From positions 1 through 31,928 of the IMG/VR virus record IMGVR_UViG_3300048587_000483: a stretch of DNA of 31,928 nucleotides. One strand, given 5' to 3'. Shown here one piece after another: positions 1-9,900 of this stretch. The stretch's first letter is position 1; every line of letters starts with the position of its first letter. The position numbers and the translations under genes are program-made. The notes under the pieces are model-generated. The model ran no database searches. It was not told where the DNA came from and was given only the letters and a program-made list of their open reading frames with translations. This DNA is from a virus.

Positions 1-594
1 TGCGAGCGCGTAGGTCGCCTGCAATCCGTCGGGGGCCGTGCCGAGGGTGGAAGCCCACCGGCAGGTGGTGTTGGCTGGGACGGTGCATCGCACGGTGACG
101 CGAGCGGTGTCGGCCTCCACCGAGGCCGTCGCACCAACGGCATCCGGTGCCGAGGGGGCCTTCCCACTCCCCGCACCGATCAGCCCGCACGCGCCGAGGA
201 ACAGGAGAGAGACCATCAGGCCGAGCTTTGCGTTGCCTCGCCGCCCAAGCGGTGATCCCGGCTGGACCTTGGCCAGACGGAACGAGAGTGCCGTGGGGCC
301 TCCCGATGCGACGCCACCGATCACGATCGCGCCGACGAGATCGGCCAGACCGGGGTGCACCTCACCACCCATCCATCGCACCGCGAGCACGACCAGCCCC
401 GCCGCGAGAATGTTGACCCCTCGCTTCCACCAATCGCCCAACCGCTGCACCACCGCGAGCTTGGCGAGGAAGTAGGTGAAGATCGTCGCAATTACGCCGG
501 CGATCGGGAACTGGTACATCAGGAAGAGGTCTCGGGGACTGGCCCCGATGCCGATCCCAACAGAGTCCTGCACCATCATCAGCACGTCGAGCAT
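1..594 (-). CDS. Multi-span membrane protein of the lysis module, holin candidate (partial)
   Basis: An open frame runs from ATG at 594 off the left edge for 198 codons without a stop. The ATG is preceded by GAGGAG, and the upstream endolysin stops 10 bases before it. Hydrophobic stretches lie near residues 22-49, 60-75, 80-98 and 124-139. The last one ends in a lipobox-like LFLGAC with Cys136 (codon 189-187). After it comes a Ser/Ala/Thr-rich exported-looking tail with a CTVPANTTC Cys pair. Position after an endolysin and the membrane spans suggest a holin or another lysis membrane protein. An internal in-frame ATG at 216 could start a short lipoprotein (o-spanin-like), but no good ribosome site precedes it. 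Family not recognised; the holin role is inferred from context. Confidence 0.6.
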   Translation of the reverse strand, partial: MLDVLMMVQDSVGIGIGASPRDLFLMYQFPIAGVIATIFTYFLAKLAVVQRLGDWWKRGVNILAAGLVVLAVRWMGGEVHPGLADLVGAIVIGGVASGGPTALSFRLAKVQPGSPLGRRGNAKLGLMVSLLFLGACGLIGAGSGKAPSAPDAVGATASVEADTARVTVRCTVPANTTCRWASTLGTAPDGLQATYALA

Positions 595-604
595 CCTGCC
601 CTCC

Positions 605-1048
605 TCAGTTCTCGTTGCGGGGGAGAGGCCCCCATCCATCCCAGGGCTGGTAGCGCTCCGGGCTCTTCTTCACGCACACCAGCAGCTCGTCCGTCTTGCC
701 GCTGTGGCGGTTCGCCAGGCTGAGGTGCACATGGAACCGCTCGTACGGGTAGGCGATCATCTGCCCGAACTGGGGGAAGTCCCCGCGCGCCCGCGCGTCC
801 ATGACGCGGTGGGCGATGATCACGCAGGAGACGCCCTCGATCGCGAAGTCCGCCGCGCTGCCTGTGATGTGCTGAGAGTGATCATCCGGCTTCCGAGGGA
901 GCCGCCAGCCGCTGGTGATCCGGACCGATCTGCCACCGCACAGCGCGCGCACATGCTCGAGCATCAGCGCGAGCGTGCGGACGCGATCGCGGTGCTCCGG
1001 CGGGACCGCGCCGAACTCCGCCAGCGAGAAGTGCGGGGTGAGTTTCAT
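605..1048 (-). CDS. Endolysin, peptidase M15 family (D-Ala-D-Ala carboxypeptidase/L,D-endopeptidase type)
   Basis: This 147-residue protein most likely cleaves peptidoglycan peptide bonds at lysis. The M15 zinc site is visible: SGWR at 46-49, the SQHITGSAAD motif with His60 and Asp67, and FHVHLS with His108 as the third ligand. The length is normal for single-domain phage M15 endolysins such as the T5 type. No signal peptide or wall-binding domain is seen, so export would depend on a holin, for which both neighbouring membrane genes are candidates. It overlaps the upstream gene by ATGA (1045-1048) and is followed after 10 bases by the next membrane protein. Confidence 0.9.
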   Translation of the reverse strand: MKLTPHFSLAEFGAVPPEHRDRVRTLALMLEHVRALCGGRSVRITSGWRLPRKPDDHSQHITGSAADFAIEGVSCVIIAHRVMDARARGDFPQFGQMIAYPYERFHVHLSLANRHSGKTDELLVCVKKSPERYQPWDGWGPLPRNEN

Positions 1049-1383
1049 CGGCCCCGCCGCGACGTCAGGAGGGAATCGCAGGGGATCGACATGAGGTTCA
1101 GTTCGCGCTCACTGCGATCGAGGCACTCGCCGATCAGGATCTTGTCCATTCGCGCGATGATGGCGGAGTCGCGGCGCACGCCCTGCTCGACGTGCTCGCC
1201 GAACGCCCCCAGCAGGGAATCGTGCCGCAACGTGACGGTCGCGACACCGACAGCGACATCCTCAACCCCCTGTTCCACAGCACTGAGTCGCTGTCCCGGC
1301 GTCGCCCAGGTCACACCGAGTGCCACCAGCAGAGCGACCAGCGCAGAGAGGGCGAGCCCGCCATGTTGCTTGATCCAATCCAC
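1045..1383 (-). CDS. N-terminally anchored small lysis-module protein (spanin/holin candidate)
   Basis: This 112-residue protein has one transmembrane helix near residues 8-28 (GGLALSALVALLVALGVTWA). A polar, probably helical region follows and ends in a basic tail. The layout resembles an inner-membrane spanin (Rz-like) or a single-span holin, but no family motif is clear. Its start is GTG at 1383, with AAGGAG five bases upstream. It is the first gene after terminator T1 and overlaps the endolysin by four bases, so the three lysis genes probably form their own transcription unit. The lysis role is inferred from position. Confidence 0.65.
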   Translation of the reverse strand: MDWIKQHGGLALSALVALLVALGVTWATPGQRLSAVEQGVEDVAVGVATVTLRHDSLLGAFGEHVEQGVRRDSAIIARMDKILIGECLDRSERELNLMSIPCDSLLTSRRGR

Positions 1384-1399
1384 GGCTACTCCTTGGGTA

Positions 1400-1454
1400 G
1401 AACACGAAAAGGCCCCATCTCCGAGTTGGAGATGGGGCCGTGCGCCCTCTGGGG
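1400..1454 (-). terminator. Rho-independent terminator T1 with conserved upstream box
   Basis: On the minus strand, a perfect 12-bp stem (1439-1428 with 1422-1411, 5-base loop) is followed by TTTT at 1410-1407. It lies between the tail fibre gene (stop 1563) and the lysis genes. The stem is preceded by the box CCCCAGAGGGCGCACGG (1454-1438), which also occurs at T2 and T3. The 54-base element matches T2 at 52 positions. Confidence 0.85.
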
Positions 1455-1562
1455 TGGCAGGAGTTGGGTGTAGAGACCGGTCTGCAGACCAACCGACGGG
1501 CTCCCGCCTCGTCGCACCCTTCCTGCCTATGCCTGCAATCTAGGGGGTGGACCTTCCCCCGT
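1455..1562. other. Non-coding gap before the lysis unit, with a 12-bp perfect palindrome
   Basis: No gene is seen here. GGTCTGCAGACC at 1479-1490 is a perfect palindrome, a possible operator or regulatory site. No convincing -35/-10 pair was found by eye. Confidence 0.35.
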
Positions 1563-2300
1563 CTACCGCGTGATCCGCATCGTTGCCAGCGAGTGGAGCC
1601 CTGAGGCGATCTTCACCTCTCGAATCGCCGATCGCGCTTCGTTCCCCGTGGAGGAGAAACCCCCGAGGAAGAGCCGCATCGAGCCAAGCGCGCTGATCGC
1701 TGTTGCCGCGCTGCTCGCCGAGGTCAGCCCCGCCCCAGCATCCAATGCCACGGTCCCACCCGTGAGCAGCGAGGCCAGTTGCACCACCACTTCCTGCGTC
1801 CGCGTCACCGGTGCCGCGGTGTTCTGGCTGGCGTCGGTCGTGGCCGTGTCGATCGCCGCCACGTACGTCCCGGCGTCTCCTGCCCGGCGGAGACTCAATC
1901 GCGGCACCGACGCCCCCAGCGTCCAGAGGTAGGCATCGTCACTTACTCCGCCACTCGTGGCGTACCAGGCAGGCACATGCCGCACGTAGATCGTGAGATC
2001 GGTCGGCAGCGAGAAGAGGAGGTCCGCCGTGACGACTTCGGCCACTCGCGGCGAATCGGCCTCATCGACGCGGAGCGCGATGGCATCCACCCCACTGCCA
2101 GCGCTGTCAACCATGGCGAAGCGAGGGACATCGGCCGGCACCGAGACCGTACCCGCCACCGTCACGAGATCGGCGGCGGAGTTGCGCGCGAAGGTCAGCA
2201 CCTGACCCGTGCGGGCCACGAGCGAGGCATCTTCCGCGCGCCAGTCGAACAGGAGCGAGGAGGGACGCGCGAAGGGATTCCGAGGCGTGAGGGCGCTCAT
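1563..2300 (-). CDS. Tail fibre / receptor-binding protein with lectin-like fold (predicted)
   Basis: This 245-residue protein is rich in Ala, Thr, Ser and Val. It has the pattern of phage tail proteins with a concanavalin/LamG-like jelly roll: an early FARNSAADLV segment, then VPRFAMVD, a run of beta strands, and a late SMRLFLGGF strand. The last tail gene in an operon is often the host-contacting protein. The chosen start is ATG at 2300, which overlaps the upstream stop as ATGA; a start six codons further upstream would lie inside the neighbour. It is followed by terminator T1. The fold is judged by eye and the receptor role by position. Confidence 0.6.
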   Translation of the reverse strand: MSALTPRNPFARPSSLLFDWRAEDASLVARTGQVLTFARNSAADLVTVAGTVSVPADVPRFAMVDSAGSGVDAIALRVDEADSPRVAEVVTADLLFSLPTDLTIYVRHVPAWYATSGGVSDDAYLWTLGASVPRLSLRRAGDAGTYVAAIDTATTDASQNTAAPVTRTQEVVVQLASLLTGGTVALDAGAGLTSASSAATAISALGSMRLFLGGFSSTGNEARSAIREVKIASGLHSLATMRITR

Positions 2301-3085
2301 GACAACCACCCCCGCCACGAGGTGAGCACCAGCCCGCCTTCATCGACCTCCATGGTGTCGCCCTCCATCAGCACGATCTCGCCGTCGTTCGGGTTCAGGG
2401 CGTCGAACGCATCCGTCCCCACGCCTGCGGTGAGCTTCTGGATCGGCATCGGCTGATCGTAGTCGACCTGCAGCACATCGGCCGAGGTGAGGGCGAAGCT
2501 GTCCTGGTCGAATCGCATCTGCCCCACGACCTCCCCGGTCCGGCTCCGCACCGTCACCACGGGCGCCGTGGACGTCGGCAGTAGCATGAACCGATTCCGA
2601 CCCGTCGCCGTCCCGAACGGCACCGGCACCCTGACCCCAGCCCCACCACTGGTCACGATCGGCGAGCGATCATACCAGAGCGGATCCCGGCAGACGATCT
2701 GGCCGATCGACTCCACCTGACCCGAAAGGAGCTTGATCCCGAAGGTGTCGTCTGCCGCGCCCTCGAACAGCCCGTAGCAGACCTTCCCGGGGGCGTCGAC
2801 GGTCTCGATCTCGAGCAGCCCCTGCAACGCGTAGTGCCAGGCGCCAAGCGTCTCGCGCCCCGCCACCAACGTCGAGGAGCTGGCATTGTTCGTCCGGACA
2901 CCAAGCGTCAGGGTCCGAGGCTCATAGACGGCCCCGCGCGTACTGGGGCGACTACCCCGCCTGCCCACTGACTGGACGCTGCTGTAGCGCGTGGTCGGAG
3001 GGCGGAGCCACCCAGCCAGGTCGATTGGCTCGACCCCGTACTCCTCAATGGGCACGCCGTTGATGGCGATGGATTCGAGGCTCAC
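2297..3085 (-). CDS. Distal tail protein (Dit-like, siphovirus tail family)
   Basis: The protein has 262 residues. The N-terminal part (SIAINGVPIEEYGVEP) and the central RDPLWYD segment near residues 133-139 fit Dit-type proteins, which form the hexameric ring joining the tail tube to the baseplate. The C-terminal half resembles the beta-sandwich that follows the belt domain. The order tape measure, hub, Dit, fibre is slightly unusual, since Dit usually precedes the hub. The start is GTG at 3085 with a GTGA overlap to the hub gene. Confidence 0.65.
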   Translation of the reverse strand: MSLESIAINGVPIEEYGVEPIDLAGWLRPPTTRYSSVQSVGRRGSRPSTRGAVYEPRTLTLGVRTNNASSSTLVAGRETLGAWHYALQGLLEIETVDAPGKVCYGLFEGAADDTFGIKLLSGQVESIGQIVCRDPLWYDRSPIVTSGGAGVRVPVPFGTATGRNRFMLLPTSTAPVVTVRSRTGEVVGQMRFDQDSFALTSADVLQVDYDQPMPIQKLTAGVGTDAFDALNPNDGEIVLMEGDTMEVDEGGLVLTSWRGWLS

Positions 3086-6000
3086 ACGCTCCCCTTGCTC
3101 ACGAGCTGCGCGATGAGCTCGAGTGGTCGGTTGTCGAGTTCGATTTCAGGGCGCGGGGGATCTCGGCGGACGTCCTCACCCTGCGGGAGGAGCCAGCGCC
3201 GGACCGCGATGATGCGCGGCGAGTTGGTGGCCAACCCACGTTCTGGATCACGCAACCGCACCCGTGCGCCGAGGAGGAATGGCAGGGCGCTGTCCTCTTC
3301 GGTCGCCTCCACTCGGTAGTGCGCCAGCGGGGAGGAGCGATCGACGAGGTACTCCTGCGCGGCGCGCCACAGCCACCCACCACCAGCCGACCGCCGGAAC
3401 GCCGGCAGGTCCTCGGTGCCCCACCAGATCGAGACCGTGGGGTTGTAGAGCACGACCGAGCCCTGCACGGCCGTCAAGCGGAGTCGCAGGCGATACCACC
3501 CGTAGGCCACCGGTGCGTCCGGTGTCAGCACCACATCGAGCAGCGCTGTCTCACCCGTCACGTAGTTGGAGAGCGGGATATCCAGCGTCTCATCCAGGAG
3601 CGTAACGGGCGTGCCCTGCCGGCTGGTGAGGGTCACCTGCAGCGTCGGCTGCTCCCAGTTCTGCTGCCCGAAGTGGTAGTTCGCGCAGATCGCCCCGAGA
3701 GCGAGCCGAAGGGTATGGATCGTCCGCAGGGGCTCGCTGATGTGGACGTCGAGGTACGCGTCCTGCCCCTCAACAGGACCTCCATGGTCCCAAGCGAGCA
3801 CGAACCACTCATCGAGGTCCGCGAGGCTTGCCGGGAGCGGGCGGTACAGGGTGGCAGAGGCGTTGTTGAGCGGGGAGTTGTGCTGGCTCACACACGGCAC
3901 GGTAATGGGTAGCCCAGGCGCGTCCGCAGTGGAGTTCAGGTCCGAGATGCCCCAGTAGTCCACCTCGAAGCCACGGTCCCAGAAGGTCGCATCCTGCACG
4001 AACGCGAACCCCATCCGCTCGTGGCCACCGCCCCGATAGTCCACTGCCAACGTGTGAGAGAACAGCTCCGTCTCGTTCGCCCCGGTACCCGCGTCGCTTA
4101 CATACACCGTCACAAGGAGACCTGTGACGGTGACACGGAACCGCTTGTTCCGAGGGAAATCTGGAAGCGACTCCGAATTCCCACGCGCGAAGTTTACAGA
4201 GTGGAGGGTGGCGTTCACCTCATCGTCATCTACCCCGGCCGACGGCACGCGGGTCAGGCCCACGAGCACCTGTGTGTTGACCGAGGGCTTCGGGATGATT
4301 CTGACGTAGTAGTACTCCGTGTCCCCGGAACCCGGCACATGGAAGCAGATGCGGATTTCGCCGCCCTCAATCGCGGTGCGACGGAGGTCACAGATCAGCC
4401 CGAAGTTGTCGTCGGCAATGTCGGCGTCGACGCGGCAGACCGACGTCACCCCGAACCCGCCGTTATTCTGTCGCAGCACCCCACTCGCGGTCACGATGTT
4501 CGCGAGTCCGCTGTTGTAGTCATATCCGGTGACGCCTGAGGCCCCTGGATCCGTCGGCGTATGACCGGACGCAGCGCCGGAGCTGGAGCCGAAGGTGTCC
4601 GCGAAAATCACGACGGGGCCAGCTGTCACCAGCGCCCGCTGCATGATCGTGAATGGGAACGTGGACCCCGCCGCCTTGATCATGTCGCCGGGCTGCACGA
4701 CGAAGTTTCCCGGCAGATCCTCGATGGTGATGTCCACCACCCCGTCGCTCGTTGATGGCGTCGGGGTGGTGGCTGTCAGACCAGAGACCACGGCCTGGGT
4801 GTAGCCGTCGCCCTCACGCCAGCGCCGCTCGAAGTGGTCGGTCTCGTACGCGTGCAGCTCCCACCCGTCCGGCTGCTCGTTGGCGTCGAAGGTCTCCGGC
4901 ATCGGCACGCGCACGAGGTTGCGCTCGGCACGACGATCCGGCGCACTGGTGGGCTTGTCGATGTGGCCGTAGATCCCGACGGCAAGCGGGCTCCACATCT
5001 CCCGGAACCGTGTGCCGTCGAGGTTCGTGACCCAGACGGGATCGTTCAGCCGCCAGGGGAGCAGATCCGGCAACCCTGCCAGCGTGACCCGGCTCAGCAG
5101 GTAGTTCACCGCCGTGATCTCGCGCAGGTGGTGCCCACCCCGACTGGTGGCACTCCAGAAGCGCAGGAAGAAGGTCGTGCGGGTCGTGTCCGTTCCGCCG
5201 ACGACATACCAGCCGTCACCCAGCAGGCTGAGGCAGTGCACGTCGGTCTGGGTGTCCGCGGCGCCCACTGCACCGAGCGACTGGAACCGGTCATCCACGA
5301 TCAGGTCCGCGTTCGCGTTGAAGGACGCGATGCGGTTCTCCTCCACCCCGGCATGCACCCAGCCGTCCCAGCCCACCAGCGAGGTGATCGCTCCGCCGCC
5401 GTGCACAGCAGCTGCGATCGTCGCCACGAGACTGGAGTCGGCCGCTGCGAAGAGGCTCAGATCCCCGGTGACGCTGGCAACCCAGACCTCCTCGACGCCG
5501 CTGGCATATGCGAGGAGCCGGTGATCATCGGAGGCGTCCTCGAGGTCGGCGTCGATGTCCGTGAGGTCATCGAAGGCCATGGTCGCCACATCGAACCGCA
5601 CCAGCTGCCACGCGCCCGCGAGATCGGCCAGGCACCAGAGCACCCCATCACCATCGGCAATGCGCGTCGGCGTCACCGTGGCACCGATCGTCGCGTTGGT
5701 GATCGTGGTGAGGGAGTTGTCGCTCGGATCGATCAGGACCATGCCCGCATCCGCGGTGGTCCAGATCATGTCGTTCGTGGTGTCGTGGTGGAGCCAGAAG
5801 GCCCCTGCGAGGGTGATCGTGCTCTCCACCGACCCGTCGGCCGGGTCCACCACATCGACCTCGTCCTCACCGGCAATGAAGAGCCGGTCCGCGCTCTCGA
5901 CGTACACGATCGAGGTCGGTGCCACCACGGTGAGGTCGTGCGTGGCCGTGATTGCTCCGGTGGGCAGATCCACTACCACCAGCTGGCCGACCGCGGCCCC

Positions 6001-6981
6001 GCGACGGATCGCGCACCACAGCTGATCACCGACACGAGCCGCAGCGTGCATGCGCGAGAGCTCTGCGCCGCTGTCCCCGCTGATCGTGACCTCAACGGGA
6101 GGCGGTACCAGCCCCACGAGCGCCTTGTCGGGGTAGAGCACACCGGGCGCGTCGTTGCCGACGAACTGATCGTCCTCGATCGCGAAGGGCGCCTCAGAGA
6201 GGTCGCGATCCGAGACCTCCACGATCCCCTGCGAGGGATTGGCCTCGAGGACGAACGGCACCTCCTCGATGCTCTGGGCGGCCAGATCACCACCGCTCGT
6301 GAGGCCGGTCACGCTCACGATCGTGGCCTGCAGGTCCGCGTGGATCTCGCGGTCGAGCGCCTGCACGTTCTTGCCCACGATGACCAGGGGCCGTTTGGTC
6401 GGCAACAGGACGCGGAGCGAGAGGAGGAAACCGTCGTCCCCGTCTCGGTCTGCCACGACACTCGCGAGGGTGCCCTCGACCAACCGCCGTGCCACAGCCA
6501 GGCAGGACTCACCGGCTACGGTGATCGTCGCGGCGCCATCCACCCCGATCTCCCCGACACTCCACCACCCCTTGCCGCGGCGCGCCATGTTGTCGACGAT
6601 GAGCTGACACCACCCACGGGGGGAGAGCGTGGCCGTGAACGTCTCGGTCCAGACCCCATTCACCAGCATCTGCAGCGTCACGTCGCCCAGGTCGTGCAGG
6701 ATCGGCGTCGCCTTGATGCGGGCAGTGGGGGTGAGGTCTTCGTCGTAAAGATGCTTGATGCGGTATTCCCGCACCTCGCCGAGCTCGTTGCGGAGCCGGA
6801 GGACGTTGCGGATCGCCAACGCGCCCAGGGCAGGGGAGTCCCGCCGCACCACGAGCGAGCACTCCTCCGCCCCGTCCAGCCCCTCACCGTACCGGCAGGA
6901 GACGAACTCAGAGACGTCGATGATCCGCGACCCGTTCGGGTCGGCGGTGACGTTGGTGCGGACCGAGAGGAGCGAGCTCAT
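3082..6981 (-). CDS. Tail hub / tip protein (Tal-like) with propeller-like region
   Basis: This 1299-residue structural protein belongs to the tail tip. Residues 1-290 have the beta-rich character of phage tail hub proteins. Residues about 295-615 form a series of repeats with DxxxG-type turns typical of seven-bladed beta-propellers (for example VVDPADGSVEST, LIDPSDNSLTT). The hub-like sequence then resumes near EITAVNYLLSRVTL. Residues about 790-1000 look like a concanavalin-type sandwich (GPVVIFADTFGSSS onward), and the C-terminal 300 residues are again beta-rich and may bind sugars. It starts with an ATGA overlap to the tape measure gene. Its length is within the range of phage central tail proteins. 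Domain limits are by eye. Confidence 0.7.
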   Translation of the reverse strand: MSSLLSVRTNVTADPNGSRIIDVSEFVSCRYGEGLDGAEECSLVVRRDSPALGALAIRNVLRLRNELGEVREYRIKHLYDEDLTPTARIKATPILHDLGDVTLQMLVNGVWTETFTATLSPRGWCQLIVDNMARRGKGWWSVGEIGVDGAATITVAGESCLAVARRLVEGTLASVVADRDGDDGFLLSLRVLLPTKRPLVIVGKNVQALDREIHADLQATIVSVTGLTSGGDLAAQSIEEVPFVLEANPSQGIVEVSDRDLSEAPFAIEDDQFVGNDAPGVLYPDKALVGLVPPPVEVTISGDSGAELSRMHAAARVGDQLWCAIRRGAAVGQLVVVDLPTGAITATHDLTVVAPTSIVYVESADRLFIAGEDEVDVVDPADGSVESTITLAGAFWLHHDTTNDMIWTTADAGMVLIDPSDNSLTTITNATIGATVTPTRIADGDGVLWCLADLAGAWQLVRFDVATMAFDDLTDIDADLEDASDDHRLLAYASGVEEVWVASVTGDLSLFAAADSSLVATIAAAVHGGGAITSLVGWDGWVHAGVEENRIASFNANADLIVDDRFQSLGAVGAADTQTDVHCLSLLGDGWYVVGGTDTTRTTFFLRFWSATSRGGHHLREITAVNYLLSRVTLAGLPDLLPWRLNDPVWVTNLDGTRFREMWSPLAVGIYGHIDKPTSAPDRRAERNLVRVPMPETFDANEQPDGWELHAYETDHFERRWREGDGYTQAVVSGLTATTPTPSTSDGVVDITIEDLPGNFVVQPGDMIKAAGSTFPFTIMQRALVTAGPVVIFADTFGSSSGAASGHTPTDPGASGVTGYDYNSGLANIVTASGVLRQNNGGFGVTSVCRVDADIADDNFGLICDLRRTAIEGGEIRICFHVPGSGDTEYYYVRIIPKPSVNTQVLVGLTRVPSAGVDDDEVNATLHSVNFARGNSESLPDFPRNKRFRVTVTGLLVTVYVSDAGTGANETELFSHTLAVDYRGGGHERMGFAFVQDATFWDRGFEVDYWGISDLNSTADAPGLPITVPCVSQHNSPLNNASATLYRPLPASLADLDEWFVLAWDHGGPVEGQDAYLDVHISEPLRTIHTLRLALGAICANYHFGQQNWEQPTLQVTLTSRQGTPVTLLDETLDIPLSNYVTGETALLDVVLTPDAPVAYGWYRLRLRLTAVQGSVVLYNPTVSIWWGTEDLPAFRRSAGGGWLWRAAQEYLVDRSSPLAHYRVEATEEDSALPFLLGARVRLRDPERGLATNSPRIIAVRRWLLPQGEDVRRDPPRPEIELDNRPLELIAQLVSKGSV

Positions 6982-9900
6982 GCCCGCCCCGAGGCGCCCT
7001 TGAGGAGCGAGGCCCGGCCACCGAACTCGCGGTTGATGCGGGCCGCCACGCGTTCCGCCAACCGCTCGGTGTCGCGCAGGTCATCGGAGTCCACCCGGAT
7101 CTCGATCTGCAAGACGACGTTGCCCTGAATCACGGTCCCATTGGAACCCACCCGAGCACGTGCCGCCGGCTGCTCGACCTCGGCGGACTCAGCCTCGGCA
7201 CGGCGCAGGAGGTTGACGTAGGTCTGGATCTGGTCATTCAACGCCTGCTGCTCCGGCGTGATGCCACCCGGGCCCGCCTCAGCAGTGGTGGTGAACATCT
7301 CCAACAGCTGATCGATCGACTTGCCCGTGAACCCGAAGAGGTCGCCGGTCTGCTTGACCTGCTGCTCGAGCGAGGTCTGGAAGACGTCGAACTCCTGATT
7401 CAGGGAGGCCACCGCCTGGCGCATCTTCTCGGCGGCCTCAGCGGCGGCGATCGCTGCCTCATCCATCGCCGCGACGAACTCATCACCGAGGATGTCAATG
7501 AAGCGGTCGAACTCTTCCTGCGTGATCCGGCCCGCATCGAGGAGCTTCTGGGCGGCCTCGATCTCGGCATCCTGCTGCCGCTGCAGTTCCGCGGCCCGGA
7601 CGTACCGGATCGCCTCCTCATCGCCTTCCAACTCCGCCCGCCGGCGGATCAGACCCATGCGGAAGTCGAAGTCCTCCTGCTCCCGGGTCCGGGCACGATC
7701 GGCCGCGGCCTTCTCGGCTTCGGCCTGCTGGATGATCGCCAGGCGTGCCAGCGAGGCCGCGTCCATGCCCTCGCGCACCGCCTGGTTGTATTCCTCTTGG
7801 GCAGCGATCGCCTCGCGCAGCACCGCAGCTTCTTCGGTCTTGCCGTCGAGCTCGAGCTGGCGCACATCCAGCCCCGCGTTGAAGCGCAGCTGGTTGGCGA
7901 GCTTCTCGCGGGCGCGGGCTTCGGCCTCAAGGCCCTGCGTGTACTCCAGCTGGGTGCGCATCGACTCGTCGAACGCGTCCCCGAACTCTTCCTCGAGACG
8001 CAGGCGCTCGCGGAGCTGCTCATTGGCGAACGCGGCCGCATCGGCTTCGGCGTTTCGCCCCTGCGCACGGAGGGCCCGAACCTCGAGGTCCTCACTCACC
8101 TGGGCGAGGAGGAGTGCCTGCTGCTCAAGCAGATCCTGCAGGGCCGCCTGCCCGGCCTCACCCAACTCTTCGAGACGGGCGATCAGGACGTCGATGTCCT
8201 CGGTGGACCCGACCACACCCTCAAGCCCATCGCGCAGCGCCTTGATGCCGTCGACACCTTCCTCGCGGAAGATCTTGTTCAGGACCCCGAGGTCGACGCC
8301 GAAGCGATCCCGGATCTCCCGACCGAGCGGGGAGCCGCGGAAGATCTTGACGGCCTCGGCTTGCGTGTCCTCGAACTGCTTGGCCAACCGGCGCTGTTCG
8401 CCGGTGAAGCCGTCGTAGAACCCGCTGGTGGACTTGAGGAATTCGTCGAGGCTCTCGGCGAACTGGTTGTTCACCCGATCGTACTCCCGCTGGATCGCCT
8501 CCGCCTTGGAGCCGAGACCGGCCAGACCCGAGACGATGCCGGTGACACCGCCGACGATGGCGCCGATGGGACCGCCGGCGGCGAACCCTGCAGCGGCCCC
8601 ACCGAGGGTGCTGCCGAAGACACCACCAGCCCCATCACCGCCGATATCCTGACCGATCCCGGCCCCGATGCTGCCGGCCGCGAAGCCCGCGAGAGCGTTG
8701 GCCTTGCCAGACCCCGGGCCCTCGAACCCCTTGCCGATCCCGCCGAAGGTGGTGGCGCCGGAGGTGATGTCCTTCAGGAGCTGATCAATCCCCAGGGCCT
8801 TGATCGTCATCGTCGCCGCGATCGAGGCCGCCGCCTGCTTGGCGAGGTCCTCCACGCTGGCGAAGAACTGCGAGAACCCCTCGAGCCCGTTGTCGAAGAT
8901 CCCGGCAAAGCCGCGCTGGAAGGCGTCACTCGTGGTGCGCAACGCCGCCTCGTAGCTCCGCTGCGCCTCCTGAATGTCGCGCTCACGGATCGCAGCATTG
9001 GCGTCGACGAGTTCCTGTGGGGTCTTCACCCCATCGATCCCGCGGAGCTGCAACCCACCGAAGGGCGTCCCCTGACCCACGACGCGAGGGGTGAGGGCCG
9101 CGCCAATGAGGTCCGCGCGCCGCTGCACATCCAACAGCTGCAGGAGTTCCTTCGGGACCGCCTGGCCGAGCCGCCCGAAGGACTCTCGGAGGCCGTTGAC
9201 CGTCTGCTCATACTCCAACTGAATGACGCGCGCCGTGTCCGTGTGGGCGCGTGCGATCGTGGTCGCGGCATCGAGCTGGAGATCACGCAGCGCCGTGGCG
9301 TCGCGGCGCGCTGCCTCAGCCCGGCGCTCGGCTTCACTGGCCTGCTGCTTTTCGAAGTCAGCCCGGCTCTTGGCGATACCCTGACGCTCGAGCTCTCGAT
9401 CCCGCTCCTGTTGGGCAATGGCCTTGAGCGTCTCTCCGCGCTTCTCGATCGCCTTCTGGATCGCGGCTTCGTCGATGATCAGCTGCGGTGCCGCGCCACC
9501 CTGCGACACGAACCGCCCGCGCCGTTCGGCCGCGATGCGGGCTTCGTCGGCAGCCAAACGCGCCCGCAGGTTCGCCTGATTCTCCTGCGCAGTGACACCC
9601 TGCTCGAGGTTGTAGCGCTTGAGGAGGGACTCGATCAGCTTGTCGGTCTCCTCCTTCACGCGCCGGGTCTCCCCAGTGAGCTTCTCGTACGCCGCCGAGA
9701 TCAGAGCGACGCCAGCGAGCACACCGACCGTGACCGCCCCACCTGCGGCCAGCGAGCCGAAGGCCGACACGACGCGCCCGATTGGCCCCGGGATGCCGGC
9801 CGCCGAAAGGGACAGGGTCGTGAGAGCCCGGTTCAACTGGTTGGAGGCGGAGACGGCCTGACGCTTCGCGGCGGCGGCAGCGGCCACCCGCGTCGCATTC

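Noticed and set aside
4834-7128. Long plus-strand frame (764 codons) opposite the tail hub gene
   Set aside because: Composition is Arg/His/Pro-rich and repetitive in the manner of a high-GC antisense shadow. The minus-strand gene is a clear structural protein with overlapping neighbours.
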